Source: Rickettsiales bacterium (GTDB lineage Bacteria > Pseudomonadota > Alphaproteobacteria > Rickettsiales > UBA1997). From it: a stretch of DNA of 16,866 nucleotides. The position numbers and the translations under genes were made by a program. This document shows, piece by piece, positions 1 through 7,041 of this stretch. The notes beneath the pieces were generated by a model that saw only the letters and a program-made list of their open reading frames with translations, searched no databases and had not been told where the DNA came from. The stretch is taken from contig CANMEW010000020.1 in the NCBI GenBank assembly GCA_947496905.1, positions 1 through 16,866 of the forward strand. Reading direction: 5' to 3'. Every line of letters begins with the position of its first letter. The first letter of the stretch is position 1.

Positions 1-72
1 TGGGGTAATGTTGCTCGCAACGAGCCATGTCCATGCGGCAGTCAGAAGAAATTTAAACAGTGTCACGGGTAA
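1..72 (+). CDS. secA: SecA preprotein translocase ATPase, C-terminal tail (partial)
   Basis: Only the last 23 codons are present, read in frame 1 to a TAA at 70-72. They encode the zinc-binding tail of SecA, NEPCPCGSQKKFKQCHG, with the CxCxSG-like knuckle and final CH pair that ligate zinc and contact SecB and phospholipids. SecA is the cytoplasmic motor that drives proteins through SecYEG. The motif at the extreme C-terminus is diagnostic. The rest of the gene lies upstream of the window. ilvH follows on the same strand, 21 bases away if its GTG start is used or 75 bases away for the preferred ATG. Confidence 0.93.
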   Translation, partial: WGNVARNEPCPCGSQKKFKQCHG

Positions 73-147
73 GAACCGTCCTTCAGTCTCGCTGTGGCGA
101 GGCAGATGTGCTGTTCTGAGAACCTCAAACCAATCAACATCGTAGCA

Positions 148-669
148 ATGACCGACCAAATCAAGAAACACGTAATTGCAGTTTTAGTCGACAATGAGTT
201 TGGTGCTTTGGCGCGCATTGTGGAGCTTTTTTCTGCGCGCGGCTACAACATTGAAACCCTCGCCGTGGCACCAGTGAGTAGGGACAAAAAACTTTCCCGC
301 ATAACCATCACTACCTACGGCACCAGCAAAACCGTTAATCTAATTTGCAAACTTTTGCGCAGAATTATTCCAGTTCACAATGCTGCAGAACTCACTTGTG
401 AGCATGGCTACATTGAGCGCGAACTAGCCTTGGTGCAAATTATTGCCAGCGAGCAGAAGCGCGAAGAGGCTATTAAAATGGTCGACAAATACCGCACCCA
501 CGTTGTCGACATTGCTGGCGACTCAATTGTTTTTGAAGTGATTGGAATGTCGGAAACCATTGACGAGGTTGTGGATATTCTTGCGAATTACGGACTGGCC
601 ACAGTTTCCCGAACCGGCATTGCCGCTGGTTTCAAGGGTGAGAAACGGTTAGATGAGATTGAAAATTAG
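148..669 (+). CDS. ilvH: Acetolactate synthase small (regulatory) subunit
   Basis: The product is about 173 aa and matches the IlvH/IlvN family: an N-terminal ACT domain (HVIAVLVDNEFGALARIVELFSARGYNIETL, residues about 8-38), a conserved RITITTYG strand, and a C-terminal small-subunit domain ending in SRTGIAAGFKGEK. The protein binds the catalytic subunit, activates it and confers valine feedback inhibition in branched-chain amino-acid synthesis. I chose ATG 148 because family homology begins at MTDQ. An in-frame GTG at 94 would add 18 residues that do not look like IlvH. The catalytic subunit (ilvI/ilvB) is not next to it, which is unusual because the two are normally adjacent; here the gene sits between secA and bamE. 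Confidence 0.92.
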   Translation: MTDQIKKHVIAVLVDNEFGALARIVELFSARGYNIETLAVAPVSRDKKLSRITITTYGTSKTVNLICKLLRRIIPVHNAAELTCEHGYIERELALVQIIASEQKREEAIKMVDKYRTHVVDIAGDSIVFEVIGMSETIDEVVDILANYGLATVSRTGIAAGFKGEKRLDEIEN

Positions 670-679
670 AGGCGGCGCA

Positions 680-1111
680 ATGGGGAGATTTTTCTGCTGC
701 TTATTTTTACTCGTAGTTACGAGCTCTTGCATTTCAAGGCTGGAGAAGCATGGCTACATGTTCGACTTGTCCGACCACGAAACTATTCAGGAAGACATCA
801 CCAGCAAAGAAAGGACTTTAAAAATCATGGGATCGCCAACTGTAATTGCTGAATTGGGACGGGATGAATCTTGGATCTACTACGCTGAAGACGTAAAGCA
901 TTTACTATTCTTCAAACCAAAAATTACTTCACGAAACATTTTGATTGTTCGGTTCGACAATTCTGACACCGTAACCGAATTAAGAAAAATTGACCTCGCA
1001 AATGAAGAAAAAAAACTGACCTTCTCCTCAAATTACACCGCAGTCGACAATCACAAATCCGGTTTTTTTAAATCAATTTTTAGCAACATTGGTCAGGTTA
1101 AACCTCAGTAA
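680..1111 (+). CDS. bamE: Outer-membrane assembly lipoprotein BamE (SmpA/OmlA domain)
   Basis: 143 aa from the ATG at 680, 10 bases after the ilvH stop. The signal peptide (hydrophobic CLFLLVV, then TSSC) puts a lipidated Cys at residue 17, though the lipobox is not the classical LxGC. The mature part has the BamE layout: DITSKERTLKIMGSP followed by a WIYY strand, a hydrophobic LLFFKP segment, an IVRFD strand, and an ending of IFSNIG, close to the tail common in alphaproteobacterial BamE. BamE is an accessory subunit of the BAM complex that inserts beta-barrels into the outer membrane. A GTG/ATG start farther up (653) is rejected because it adds a charged stretch before the signal peptide. 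Confidence 0.85.
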   Translation: MGRFFCCLFLLVVTSSCISRLEKHGYMFDLSDHETIQEDITSKERTLKIMGSPTVIAELGRDESWIYYAEDVKHLLFFKPKITSRNILIVRFDNSDTVTELRKIDLANEEKKLTFSSNYTAVDNHKSGFFKSIFSNIGQVKPQ

Positions 1112-1433
1112 ATTTTTTTTACTCGCCATTCTAGCACTTACAACAACCTGCTCTCTCGGAAGAGAAAAAATTTTTAATACAGAAATTTTTTGTCCCAGTG
1201 GCTTAAGAATTTTGGTAAAATTTACTCGCATGGAAGAGCTACGCGACGCAATAAAGCAGGCCGATGTGGATAAAAAAAATTTTCACACCAGTGAGAATTT
1301 TACCGTAGTTAAACTCCCCAAACAAAGATCATTCAGAATAGAGAAGCTCTCTCCGGAAGAAGCGGTGAAGTGCTCCCTGCGCGAAAGCGAAATGGGCTAC
1401 GCCGACCGAAGCTACATCCGCTATTTCAAGTAA
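1089..1433 (+). CDS. Small putative exported protein or lipoprotein, unknown function
   Basis: 114 aa if it begins at TTG 1089, which overlaps the end of bamE by 23 bases and suggests translational coupling. The N-terminus is a plausible signal sequence: basic start, hydrophobic FFLLAILAL, then TTTCS. A lipid Cys at residue 21 is possible, but TTTC is a poor lipobox, so signal peptidase I cleavage is an alternative. The mature region is short, basic and without a domain I recognise; it contains an SPEEAVKCSLRESEMGYADRSYIRYF tail. No better start codon with a clear ribosome-binding site is seen. Gene status is supported by the signal peptide, the position and the length. The function is unknown. 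Confidence 0.6.
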   Translation: MVRLNLSKFFLLAILALTTTCSLGREKIFNTEIFCPSGLRILVKFTRMEELRDAIKQADVDKKNFHTSENFTVVKLPKQRSFRIEKLSPEEAVKCSLRESEMGYADRSYIRYFK

Positions 1434-1450
1434 CGGTGCCTAATGGGTGC

Positions 1451-1543
1451 CTCTGAAAATTAGAATACGGAAGAATTTCGTAGAAATTATGAGTAATTTT
1501 CACCAGTTACAAAAGCGAAGCTCTTGTCGAGGAATTTTCAGAG
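1451..1543. repeat. 93-bp inverted repeat with nested hairpins
   Basis: CTCTGAAAATT at 1451-1461 is perfectly inverted as AATTTTCAGAG at 1533-1543. Inside are two smaller hairpins: TACG...CGTA around 1465-1481 and GAAATTA-TGAG-TAATTTTC around 1483-1501. There is no coding potential. It sits just 3' of the small exported-protein gene and directly before the MITE-like element. It could be a second small mobile palindrome or a transcript-end structure. There is no T-tract typical of an intrinsic terminator. Confidence 0.55.
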
Positions 1544-1551
1544 ATTTCCTA

Positions 1552-1835
1552 GAGCGTGTCTTTAAATTTTTTGCCTCAGACCGCGAGCTATTTTACTCGC
1601 AGGTTTTTTTAATTTTTTGAACGAGTTGCAAATTACTTTGTAATTTGTGGCCAGATGACGAGGTAAAATTTTCTCCAGATGTAGCTATCTGGAACAATTT
1701 TACCGAAGTCAGATGCTCCAAAATAGCCGCGACAAGAGCGAAGCGATTGCAACTCGCTCTTTTTAAAACCAATAAACTTGCGAGTAGATGAGGCAAAAAG
1801 CGACTCTTTGCCTTCCGTAATTTAAAGACACGCTC
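1552..1835. mobile_element. MITE-like non-autonomous element, 284 bp, TA target site
   Basis: The ends are perfect 17-bp inverted repeats: GAGCGTGTCTTTAAATT at 1552-1568 and its reverse complement at 1819-1835. Both are flanked by TA (1550-1551 and 1836-1837), the duplication made by IS630/Tc1-mariner-type transposases and by some IS5-family members. The interior is self-complementary in register: TTTTTGCCTC against GAGGCAAAAA (about 1791-1799), CGAGTTGCAA 1622-1631 against TTGCAACTCG 1747-1756, GGTAAAATT 1662-1670 against AATTTTACC 1696-1704, and TCCAGAT 1674-1680 against ATCTGGA 1687-1693, with the loop at 1681-1686. No transposase is encoded; the 67-codon reverse-strand ORF inside looks accidental. 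The element fills most of the gene-free stretch before the Tim44-like gene. Confidence 0.82.
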
Positions 1836-2494
1836 TAATGTGAGGTTATGGAGATTATCCAGTTTGGATTGGTGGATGAGGTGTCTTTTTTGAAGGTCCA
1901 GATGTCGGTTATTTCACTGATCTCATCTTTTTTCCCACCAACTATTTGTCCACTTTTGTCAGAGATGTAATTGATTTGCTTCGACAGGAATTTAACCGCG
2001 ATTGAGGCTGTATTTTCTAGCATCATTGCCGACACCACCTCGCATTTTTCAATCAAAATTACATTGGTTGTCAAGATTTCCTCCCGCGACTTCCTGTCAT
2101 TAATTGCGCTTTCAAAACTTTGGTAAATTTTTTCGGAGAGAAGAAATTTTAACGTTTCAAAATCAGTGCCTGCAAAGGCCTTGATGACCATCTCAAAAGC
2201 TGACTTCGCACCACTAACAAAAAATTCCGCCGAGATGTTGCAGCGCTGTAAAATGGAGATGAAGTTTTGCTTCGTTGCCTCATCCATGCCCTCCAAAATT
2301 TTTTTCTCAGCATCGGGGGATGTTACAGTTGATTTTGATCCAACTATTTTTTGCTGATTAGACAGAGCAGTTTGACTTGTTTGAAAAATTTTTTCTTCGA
2401 TTTGTTTTTTTTCCTCTTCATCGATTTTGCCTAGCTGCTTGTTCAGCTTAACAAAAATAAAGACTGCGACTGCGGCAAAAAAAATAATGTCCAT
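1835..2494 (-). CDS. Tim44/TimA-like membrane-anchored adaptor protein
   Basis: 219 aa, ATG at 2494. The first 16-18 residues form one transmembrane helix (DIIFFAAVAVFIFVKL), followed by a charged linker (about 20-70) and a Tim44-like domain (about 75-217) that ends in the family-typical WTFKKD...NPNWIISI. Bacterial homologues in alphaproteobacteria are inner-membrane proteins related to the lipid-binding C-terminal domain of mitochondrial Tim44. Their exact role is not settled. The stop codon is TAG, formed by TA plus the first base of the adjacent MITE-like element, so the element lies directly against the coding sequence. The protein still looks full length. The upstream region contains a hairpin and a long palindrome. 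Confidence 0.8.
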   Translation of the reverse strand: MDIIFFAAVAVFIFVKLNKQLGKIDEEEKKQIEEKIFQTSQTALSNQQKIVGSKSTVTSPDAEKKILEGMDEATKQNFISILQRCNISAEFFVSGAKSAFEMVIKAFAGTDFETLKFLLSEKIYQSFESAINDRKSREEILTTNVILIEKCEVVSAMMLENTASIAVKFLSKQINYISDKSGQIVGGKKDEISEITDIWTFKKDTSSTNPNWIISITSH

Positions 2495-2593
2495 GAATTT
2501 GGGAAGTGTCTGCGGGAAAGTGGAGAGAGGTGGAGTGGAGAGAAATTTTGCGAATCCGATTCAAGAAACCGATCTCTTTAAAACATTAAATCT

Positions 2594-2629
2594 ATTGCGA
2601 ATGCACGGATTCATTCCGTGCGCAGCAAT
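2594..2629. repeat. Stem-loop upstream of the Tim44-like gene
   Basis: Nested stem: ATTGC (2594-2598) with GCAAT (2625-2629), and GCACGGA (2603-2609) with TCCGTGC (2615-2621), loop TTCAT. It lies about 100 bases 5' of the Tim44-like start codon on the - strand, so it would be in its leader if transcription starts farther up. It has no following U-tract, so it does not look like an intrinsic terminator. Confidence 0.5.
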
Positions 2630-2669
2630 TCGATCAGCACCAAATTTGAACGAAGTTAAAATTTGATTA

Positions 2670-2848
2670 AACCCAGATCCGTCATTAGAAATTTAGGAGA
2701 GTTTAGTTCTGGCTAGAAAATAGAGGGTGAAATGGAATTTTTTAGGCGTAAGCGTATCGAGATACGTGCGCAGTAAAAAGTTTCATTTCAACCGTGTAGT
2801 TTCTAGTCAGGACTAAACTATGCAGATTTCTAATGACGGATCTGGGTT
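2670..2848. repeat. Palindromic intergenic element, family A copy 1 (179 bp)
   Basis: The ends are perfect 23-bp inverted repeats (2670-2692 and 2826-2848) whose outer 19 bases are AACCCAGATCCGTCATTAG. The interior is self-complementary with mismatches along its length: GTTTAGTTCTGGCTAGAAA on the left against TTTCTAGTCAGGACTAAAC on the right, then TGAAATGGAA against TTTCATTTCA. The apex is CGTATCGAGATACG near 2754-2767. The element could fold end to end as a single hairpin or cruciform. The same outer 19 bases bracket a second element at 16449-16727. It lies 8 bases from the encoded CCA of tRNA-His. Confidence 0.85.
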
Positions 2849-2856
2849 GAATTAAG

Positions 2857-2934
2857 TGGGGCAAACGACGGGGATCGAACCCGCGACCCTCAGAACCACA
2901 ACCTGATGCTCTAACCAACTGAGCTACGTCTGCC
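2857..2934 (-). tRNA. tRNA-His (anticodon GTG), CCA encoded
   Basis: The reverse strand folds into a standard cloverleaf: acceptor GCAGACG (2927-2933) with CGTTTGC (2861-2867), U8A9, D-arm GCTCAGTTGGTTAGAGC, anticodon loop TTGTGGT with GTG at 2897-2899, and T-loop TTCGATC. Two histidine identity marks are present: an extra G at -1 (2934) opposite the discriminator C73 (2860). CCA is encoded at 2857-2859. It is on the same strand as rlmJ upstream, and a long palindromic element begins 8 bases past its 3' end. Confidence 0.96.
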
Positions 2935-2985
2935 ACAAAAAGGTTCCGGAAAAGTAGGAACGAAATGCGTTTCGTCAATCTAAAC

Positions 2986-3867
2986 TTAGAGGTGCCTTAC
3001 TTTTTTTAGCTCAAATTTTGCATCCGAGCCATTTTTTAGCACATCCAAAACTTTCGGTAAAATTAAATTTAACTTTTCATCCAACTGCCATGGAGCGTTG
3101 AAAATAAACATTCCGCAAGCATGCATTTTTGTCTCTCCAGATTCATGTCCAACATCAAAAATTGTGTGGGTAATTTTTTCAAACTTTAGTTCAGAAATTT
3201 TTTGGTAGAACTCTTCCAGTAAATTTTTGTCACTTTCGATGATTGGATACCAAACTAAATAAACCCCGTGAGCAAAGCGTTTGTAGGCGTCAATTAGACT
3301 TAAAATAATTTTTGCGTAGTCGATGCTGACCTTGCTTTGATCTTTTTCGAATGATGGATCAATTAAAATCAGACCCCTTTTTTCTAGCGGCGGAAGCTTT
3401 GATTTTAAAAGTGCAAAGCCGTCTTCACGCAACAACGAAAATTTCTCACTTCCTGCAAAATTATTTCTAAACTGAGCGTAATCTTCGCGATTTAATTCGG
3501 CAAAAATGGCACGATCATCACGACGTAGGTAATCTCTGATGATTGCTGGCGAACCGGCATAAATAGAGAGTTTGTAAGGTAGCTCAGAAATCTCGCAGCG
3601 ATTAGTTTTTGCCAAAATTTTTAGGTAACGCTCCGGCAAAATTTCAGTAAAATTCTTCTCGGCTAGAATTTTTTTTATCCCTTCAAAGCCCTCTAGAGTT
3701 TTGATGGAGCTTTCGCTGGTAAGGTCATATTTGCCAATTCCGGCATGAGTGTCTAAGGCAAAAAATGGCGTAACTTTTTCGTGAAATTTCTCGAGACAAA
3801 GAGTGAGAATAATGTGCTTAAAAACATCGGCAAAATTACCGGCATGGTAGATGTGGCGGTAATTCAT
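2986..3867 (-). CDS. rlmJ: 23S rRNA (adenine-2030-N6)-methyltransferase
   Basis: 293 aa, ATG at 3867. The start MNYRHIYHAGNFADVFKH is the RlmJ signature. DTHAGIGKYDL (39-49) is the SAM-binding region, AGSP (104-107) and LLREDGF (146-152) are conserved, and LILIDPSFEKD (167-176) holds the catalytic motif. VWYPI (205-209) and GMFIFNAPW (252-260) complete the family pattern. It methylates N6 of A2030 in 23S rRNA using S-adenosylmethionine. The catalytic motif reads DPSF where E. coli has DPPY; the aromatic residue is kept. The stop lies 51 bases before tRNA-His on the same strand. No strong ribosome-binding site is visible. Confidence 0.92.
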   Translation of the reverse strand: MNYRHIYHAGNFADVFKHIILTLCLEKFHEKVTPFFALDTHAGIGKYDLTSESSIKTLEGFEGIKKILAEKNFTEILPERYLKILAKTNRCEISELPYKLSIYAGSPAIIRDYLRRDDRAIFAELNREDYAQFRNNFAGSEKFSLLREDGFALLKSKLPPLEKRGLILIDPSFEKDQSKVSIDYAKIILSLIDAYKRFAHGVYLVWYPIIESDKNLLEEFYQKISELKFEKITHTIFDVGHESGETKMHACGMFIFNAPWQLDEKLNLILPKVLDVLKNGSDAKFELKKVRHL

Positions 3868-3964
3868 ATGTCAGAGCTCTTTGATAAATTTGAACAAACT
3901 TTGCTCTAGCATTGTGGCTCCCCACAACTTGGGGCGCGTGCCTGTGCGGCGTAAAAAATGGTGT

Positions 3965-6868
3965 CTATTTTTTTACTCCAACTTCCCAACGATCCAGCAG
4001 CTCTTGGATTGTTTCTTTTTTGATTGGTTTAGTAGCAAAATCACTCATGCCAGCCTCAATGCATCTCACCCTGTCATCTTCACCAGCATTGGCAGTAAGC
4101 GCGAAAATTAAGACCGGATTTTCTACCCCATCTCTCTTCTCAACTTCTCTTATTCTTTTTGACGCCTCAAAACCATCCATTACAGGCATCATGCAATCCA
4201 TAAAAATGATGTCGTATTTTGTATGGATAAAATGCGACACGCCTTCTTGACCATTCTCAGCTAAATCTACCTGAAACCCAAACCTCTTTAAAATTGTTGA
4301 GGCCACTTTTGAATTCACCTCATTGTCTTCGCAAAGCAGAACTTTAAACCCCTGAGTGGCGAGATGTTCGTCCTTAGCCTGACCCTTCTCAACTAAGAAA
4401 CCCTCCTCTTCATAGTAAGTAATTTTCAGAACGTAAAATAGCGCCATGAGTAAGCGATCCTTCTTAGCTGGCTTAACCACAACTCGATCAAAAAGTTTTA
4501 GCGTCTCCTCTGAAATTTTTAATTTCCCTTGTATTGAGGTCAGAAGGATTAGCGGGATGTTTTTCAGCTTCTCGTTGCCTTTAATCCACTTACCAATTTC
4601 TGCACAATTTACCCCAATGGCAGGATTGTGACTAATCATGATTACATCTGAGCTGCAGGCTCTCCTCTCTAACTCTGGTAAAATAGAATCGATTGCATCA
4701 TCACCCTTGTTTTCGCGAATCACTTTTTGTGGAGCAAAAACCATTTCGTGAAGCATCTGCAGATTATCAAAACACTCTCCAAGAACCTTTCTGGCAATTT
4801 CATTATTTTCGACAACGGTAATTTTACTGCCGATTAGTTCTGACTTTTGCTTGTCGTGCGTATCTTCCGCTGCTGATTCCGACTGCTTCATTGGGATCGT
4901 AACCCAAAAGTTTGACCCCCTACCAACTTCGCTCTCAACGCCAACTTTACCATTCAGCAACTCTGCTAATTCTCTGCAAATCGAAAGACCTAGTCCTGTT
5001 CCACCATACTTTCTAGTGGTAGACATATCCGCTTGGGTAAAGGCAGAAAACATCAATTTAAGCTTCTCCGTAGGAATTCCAATGCCGCTGTCACGAACAT
5101 TAAAATTGATAAAAAAATCATCCGACTCAACCCGCTTCAGTCCCACATCAATGAAAATCTCACCACTGTAGGTGAACTTGATGGCATTGCTTACTAGGTT
5201 ATTTAATATCTGTCTAATCCTGCCGGAGTCACTCATTAAGAAGCTCGGAATGTCTTTGTCGACATTGGTCACAATCTCCAAATTCTTTTTGCTGGCAGTT
5301 GACGACATCATGTAGGCAATGTCTTCGACAAGATCGTTCAAGTTGAAAGAAAGAATTTCGAGATCGATTTTTCGCGCTTCAATTTTGGAAAAATTTAGGA
5401 TATCATTAAGAATTAGCAGCAGTGCATCTGAGGAGCGGTAAATAGTTTTGGCCTGATCAAGATCTTCCGCGCTTAATTTCTTTGAATCGCACAAAGCCTG
5501 ACTCATCCCAATGATACCATTCATCGGGGTACGCAATTCATGACTCATGTTAGACAAAAACTGACTTTTTGCCACATTAGCTGCCTCTGCATCAACCCTT
5601 GCATTCACCAATTCTTTTACGAATGGGTTAATTCTAACCCTTCTAAAAAGAGCGATCGTTGTAAGGAATAGCAGAGCTACGATGATTGACTGTCCGACAG
5701 AAACAAAAAGTCGGAACAACACATTCTCGATTGCTCTTTTTTGCTGGTAGCCGGTAATGGTAGCGATTTCATATCCTGGTAATTTTTGGAAATAAGAAAA
5801 AATGCATTCACCCATTTTGAATGTCGACGCCATGGACGCACCATTGTCGCTATCCCAAAGCAAAGGATCGAAATTATTTTTTGATTCAAAAAATAATTTA
5901 ACGAAATTTTCCCCACTAAAATTTGCGGAATTTGCGAGTAGATCGTAATTGTGATCGATGACCATGTAGCAGATATTTTTGTCATCAAAAACCCAGTTTA
6001 TTTGCCTCTGAATGGCCTCAAGCGGAACATGAGAAATAAAGGTACCAATTTTTTGAAGTGTAAAATCGTAATCGATACGCAGGGCAACGGGCAATGCATC
6101 GTAAGAGGAATAATCGGTTTCGATGTGGAATTTTTTACCAACTTTTAGCCGCCATGCTATGTTATTTTCAGCCTCTTTAAGCGGAAAATATTCTTCTGGA
6201 TCAACTCTTTTTTGCAGCACACCTTTAGTTGAAGTAATCGCAATCTTTCTATCCGTATCAACAAATCCGACACTAATCCATGAGGAAACATTTTTTCTTT
6301 GCGAATCTCTGGATTTAGTTCTTTCCAAAATCTTTGCGATGAGATTCTTATTTCGCCCACCGTCTAGAAGCAGAACCTTGTCTCCAACATAATTCAAATG
6401 ACTTTCAACCGAGCTAATCAGAGATGATGATGCCTTCTCAACAACACCACCTTGAAACTTAATTTGATCTTCTAGTGAAGACCAAAATTCACGAAAAACC
6501 AAAAATGCATTGATTGCACTCAGGACGAAAATTAGAGAGAAAAGGAAGTAAGAAAAAATTGAATATGCCTGCCCGAGATCTCTTCTTTCTTTTACAACAG
6601 TTTTTTTTGAGTGATGAATTTTTCTGTATCTACGAAAAATTTTTCTGAATCTGGCGGGGTATGTCCAGTCTGATCTGCGACGCTTTGTAATTTTCCTGCG
6701 ATATTCGCTGCTGGTGGGAAAAAATGAGGTGAGGTAGTGTAGAGTGGTAGAGAATTTAGTAAAAAAATCTCTCACCGCGGATGGTGATTTACGAGATTTT
6801 TTTAGAGTTTGAGGCGCGGTCGATGAATGTTTGTTTGCCACAAACTTGACGAAGTTTTTTAATTTCAT
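3965..6868 (-). CDS. Membrane hybrid sensor histidine kinase with two receiver domains
   Basis: 967 aa from ATG 6868; an in-frame TTG at 6898 would add 10 residues. Numbers below count from that TTG. A basic N-terminal tail (1-110) precedes transmembrane helix 1 (about 112-134). A periplasmic sensor region (about 135-395) and helix 2 (about 397-418) follow. The HisKA H-box is SHELRTPMNG (phospho-His 453). The ATPase domain has N571, DSGIGIP (603-609) and GGTGLGLS (632-639). A first receiver-like domain (about 690-825) has lost the phospho-acceptor Asp: the strand reads MISHN. The second receiver (851-975) is intact, with E857/D858, D901, T935 and K957. It autophosphorylates and passes phosphate to D901. 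The gene is divergent from the receptor/YfiR/HPt operon, whose HPt is the natural next relay partner. Confidence 0.95.
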   Translation of the reverse strand: MKLKNFVKFVANKHSSTAPQTLKKSRKSPSAVRDFFTKFSTTLHYLTSFFPTSSEYRRKITKRRRSDWTYPARFRKIFRRYRKIHHSKKTVVKERRDLGQAYSIFSYFLFSLIFVLSAINAFLVFREFWSSLEDQIKFQGGVVEKASSSLISSVESHLNYVGDKVLLLDGGRNKNLIAKILERTKSRDSQRKNVSSWISVGFVDTDRKIAITSTKGVLQKRVDPEEYFPLKEAENNIAWRLKVGKKFHIETDYSSYDALPVALRIDYDFTLQKIGTFISHVPLEAIQRQINWVFDDKNICYMVIDHNYDLLANSANFSGENFVKLFFESKNNFDPLLWDSDNGASMASTFKMGECIFSYFQKLPGYEIATITGYQQKRAIENVLFRLFVSVGQSIIVALLFLTTIALFRRVRINPFVKELVNARVDAEAANVAKSQFLSNMSHELRTPMNGIIGMSQALCDSKKLSAEDLDQAKTIYRSSDALLLILNDILNFSKIEARKIDLEILSFNLNDLVEDIAYMMSSTASKKNLEIVTNVDKDIPSFLMSDSGRIRQILNNLVSNAIKFTYSGEIFIDVGLKRVESDDFFINFNVRDSGIGIPTEKLKLMFSAFTQADMSTTRKYGGTGLGLSICRELAELLNGKVGVESEVGRGSNFWVTIPMKQSESAAEDTHDKQKSELIGSKITVVENNEIARKVLGECFDNLQMLHEMVFAPQKVIRENKGDDAIDSILPELERRACSSDVIMISHNPAIGVNCAEIGKWIKGNEKLKNIPLILLTSIQGKLKISEETLKLFDRVVVKPAKKDRLLMALFYVLKITYYEEEGFLVEKGQAKDEHLATQGFKVLLCEDNEVNSKVASTILKRFGFQVDLAENGQEGVSHFIHTKYDIIFMDCMMPVMDGFEASKRIREVEKRDGVENPVLIFALTANAGEDDRVRCIEAGMSDFATKPIKKETIQELLDRWEVGVKK

Positions 6869-7041
6869 TCGTAAAATAAAAATCTCTTTTTGGGACAAAA
6901 AAGAAATTCTGTCACAAATTATTTTTTAATAATCTGGATTTGAAAAATTTTGAAGGGCTCCCGTTCGCAAGCCAACAGCTGTCAGCCAACCCACAGCATT
7001 TAAGAATTTCCTATTTTTTACTGTCAAATAAAAACACCAGA
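6869..7041. promoter_or_regulatory. Divergent intergenic region with GCCAAC direct repeat
   Basis: This 173-base gap separates the histidine kinase (- strand) from the + strand operon, so it should hold both promoters. It contains GCCAAC at 6971-6976 and again at 6985-6990, 14 bases apart start to start, next to CAGCTG. Such spacing could fit a dimeric regulator, but no regulator is known here. I could not assign -35/-10 boxes with confidence. Confidence 0.35.

Noticed and set aside
88..101. CTCGC-TGTG-GCGAG hairpin after secA as a terminator
   Set aside because: The stem is only 5 bp and no T-tract follows; at most a weak leader structure.
1593..1796. 67-codon reverse-strand ORF inside the MITE-like element
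   Set aside because: It lies wholly within the self-complementary repeat, has no ribosome-binding site and resembles no family.
2742..2978. 78-codon reverse ORF across the palindromic element and tRNA-His
   Set aside because: It reads through the tRNA gene; the tRNA fold and the repeat explain this DNA.
3868..3964. Hairpin CCCCA-loop-TGGGG and short + strand ORFs between rlmJ and the kinase
   Set aside because: There is no T-tract on either strand, so no intrinsic terminator call; the ORFs run mostly antisense into the kinase gene.
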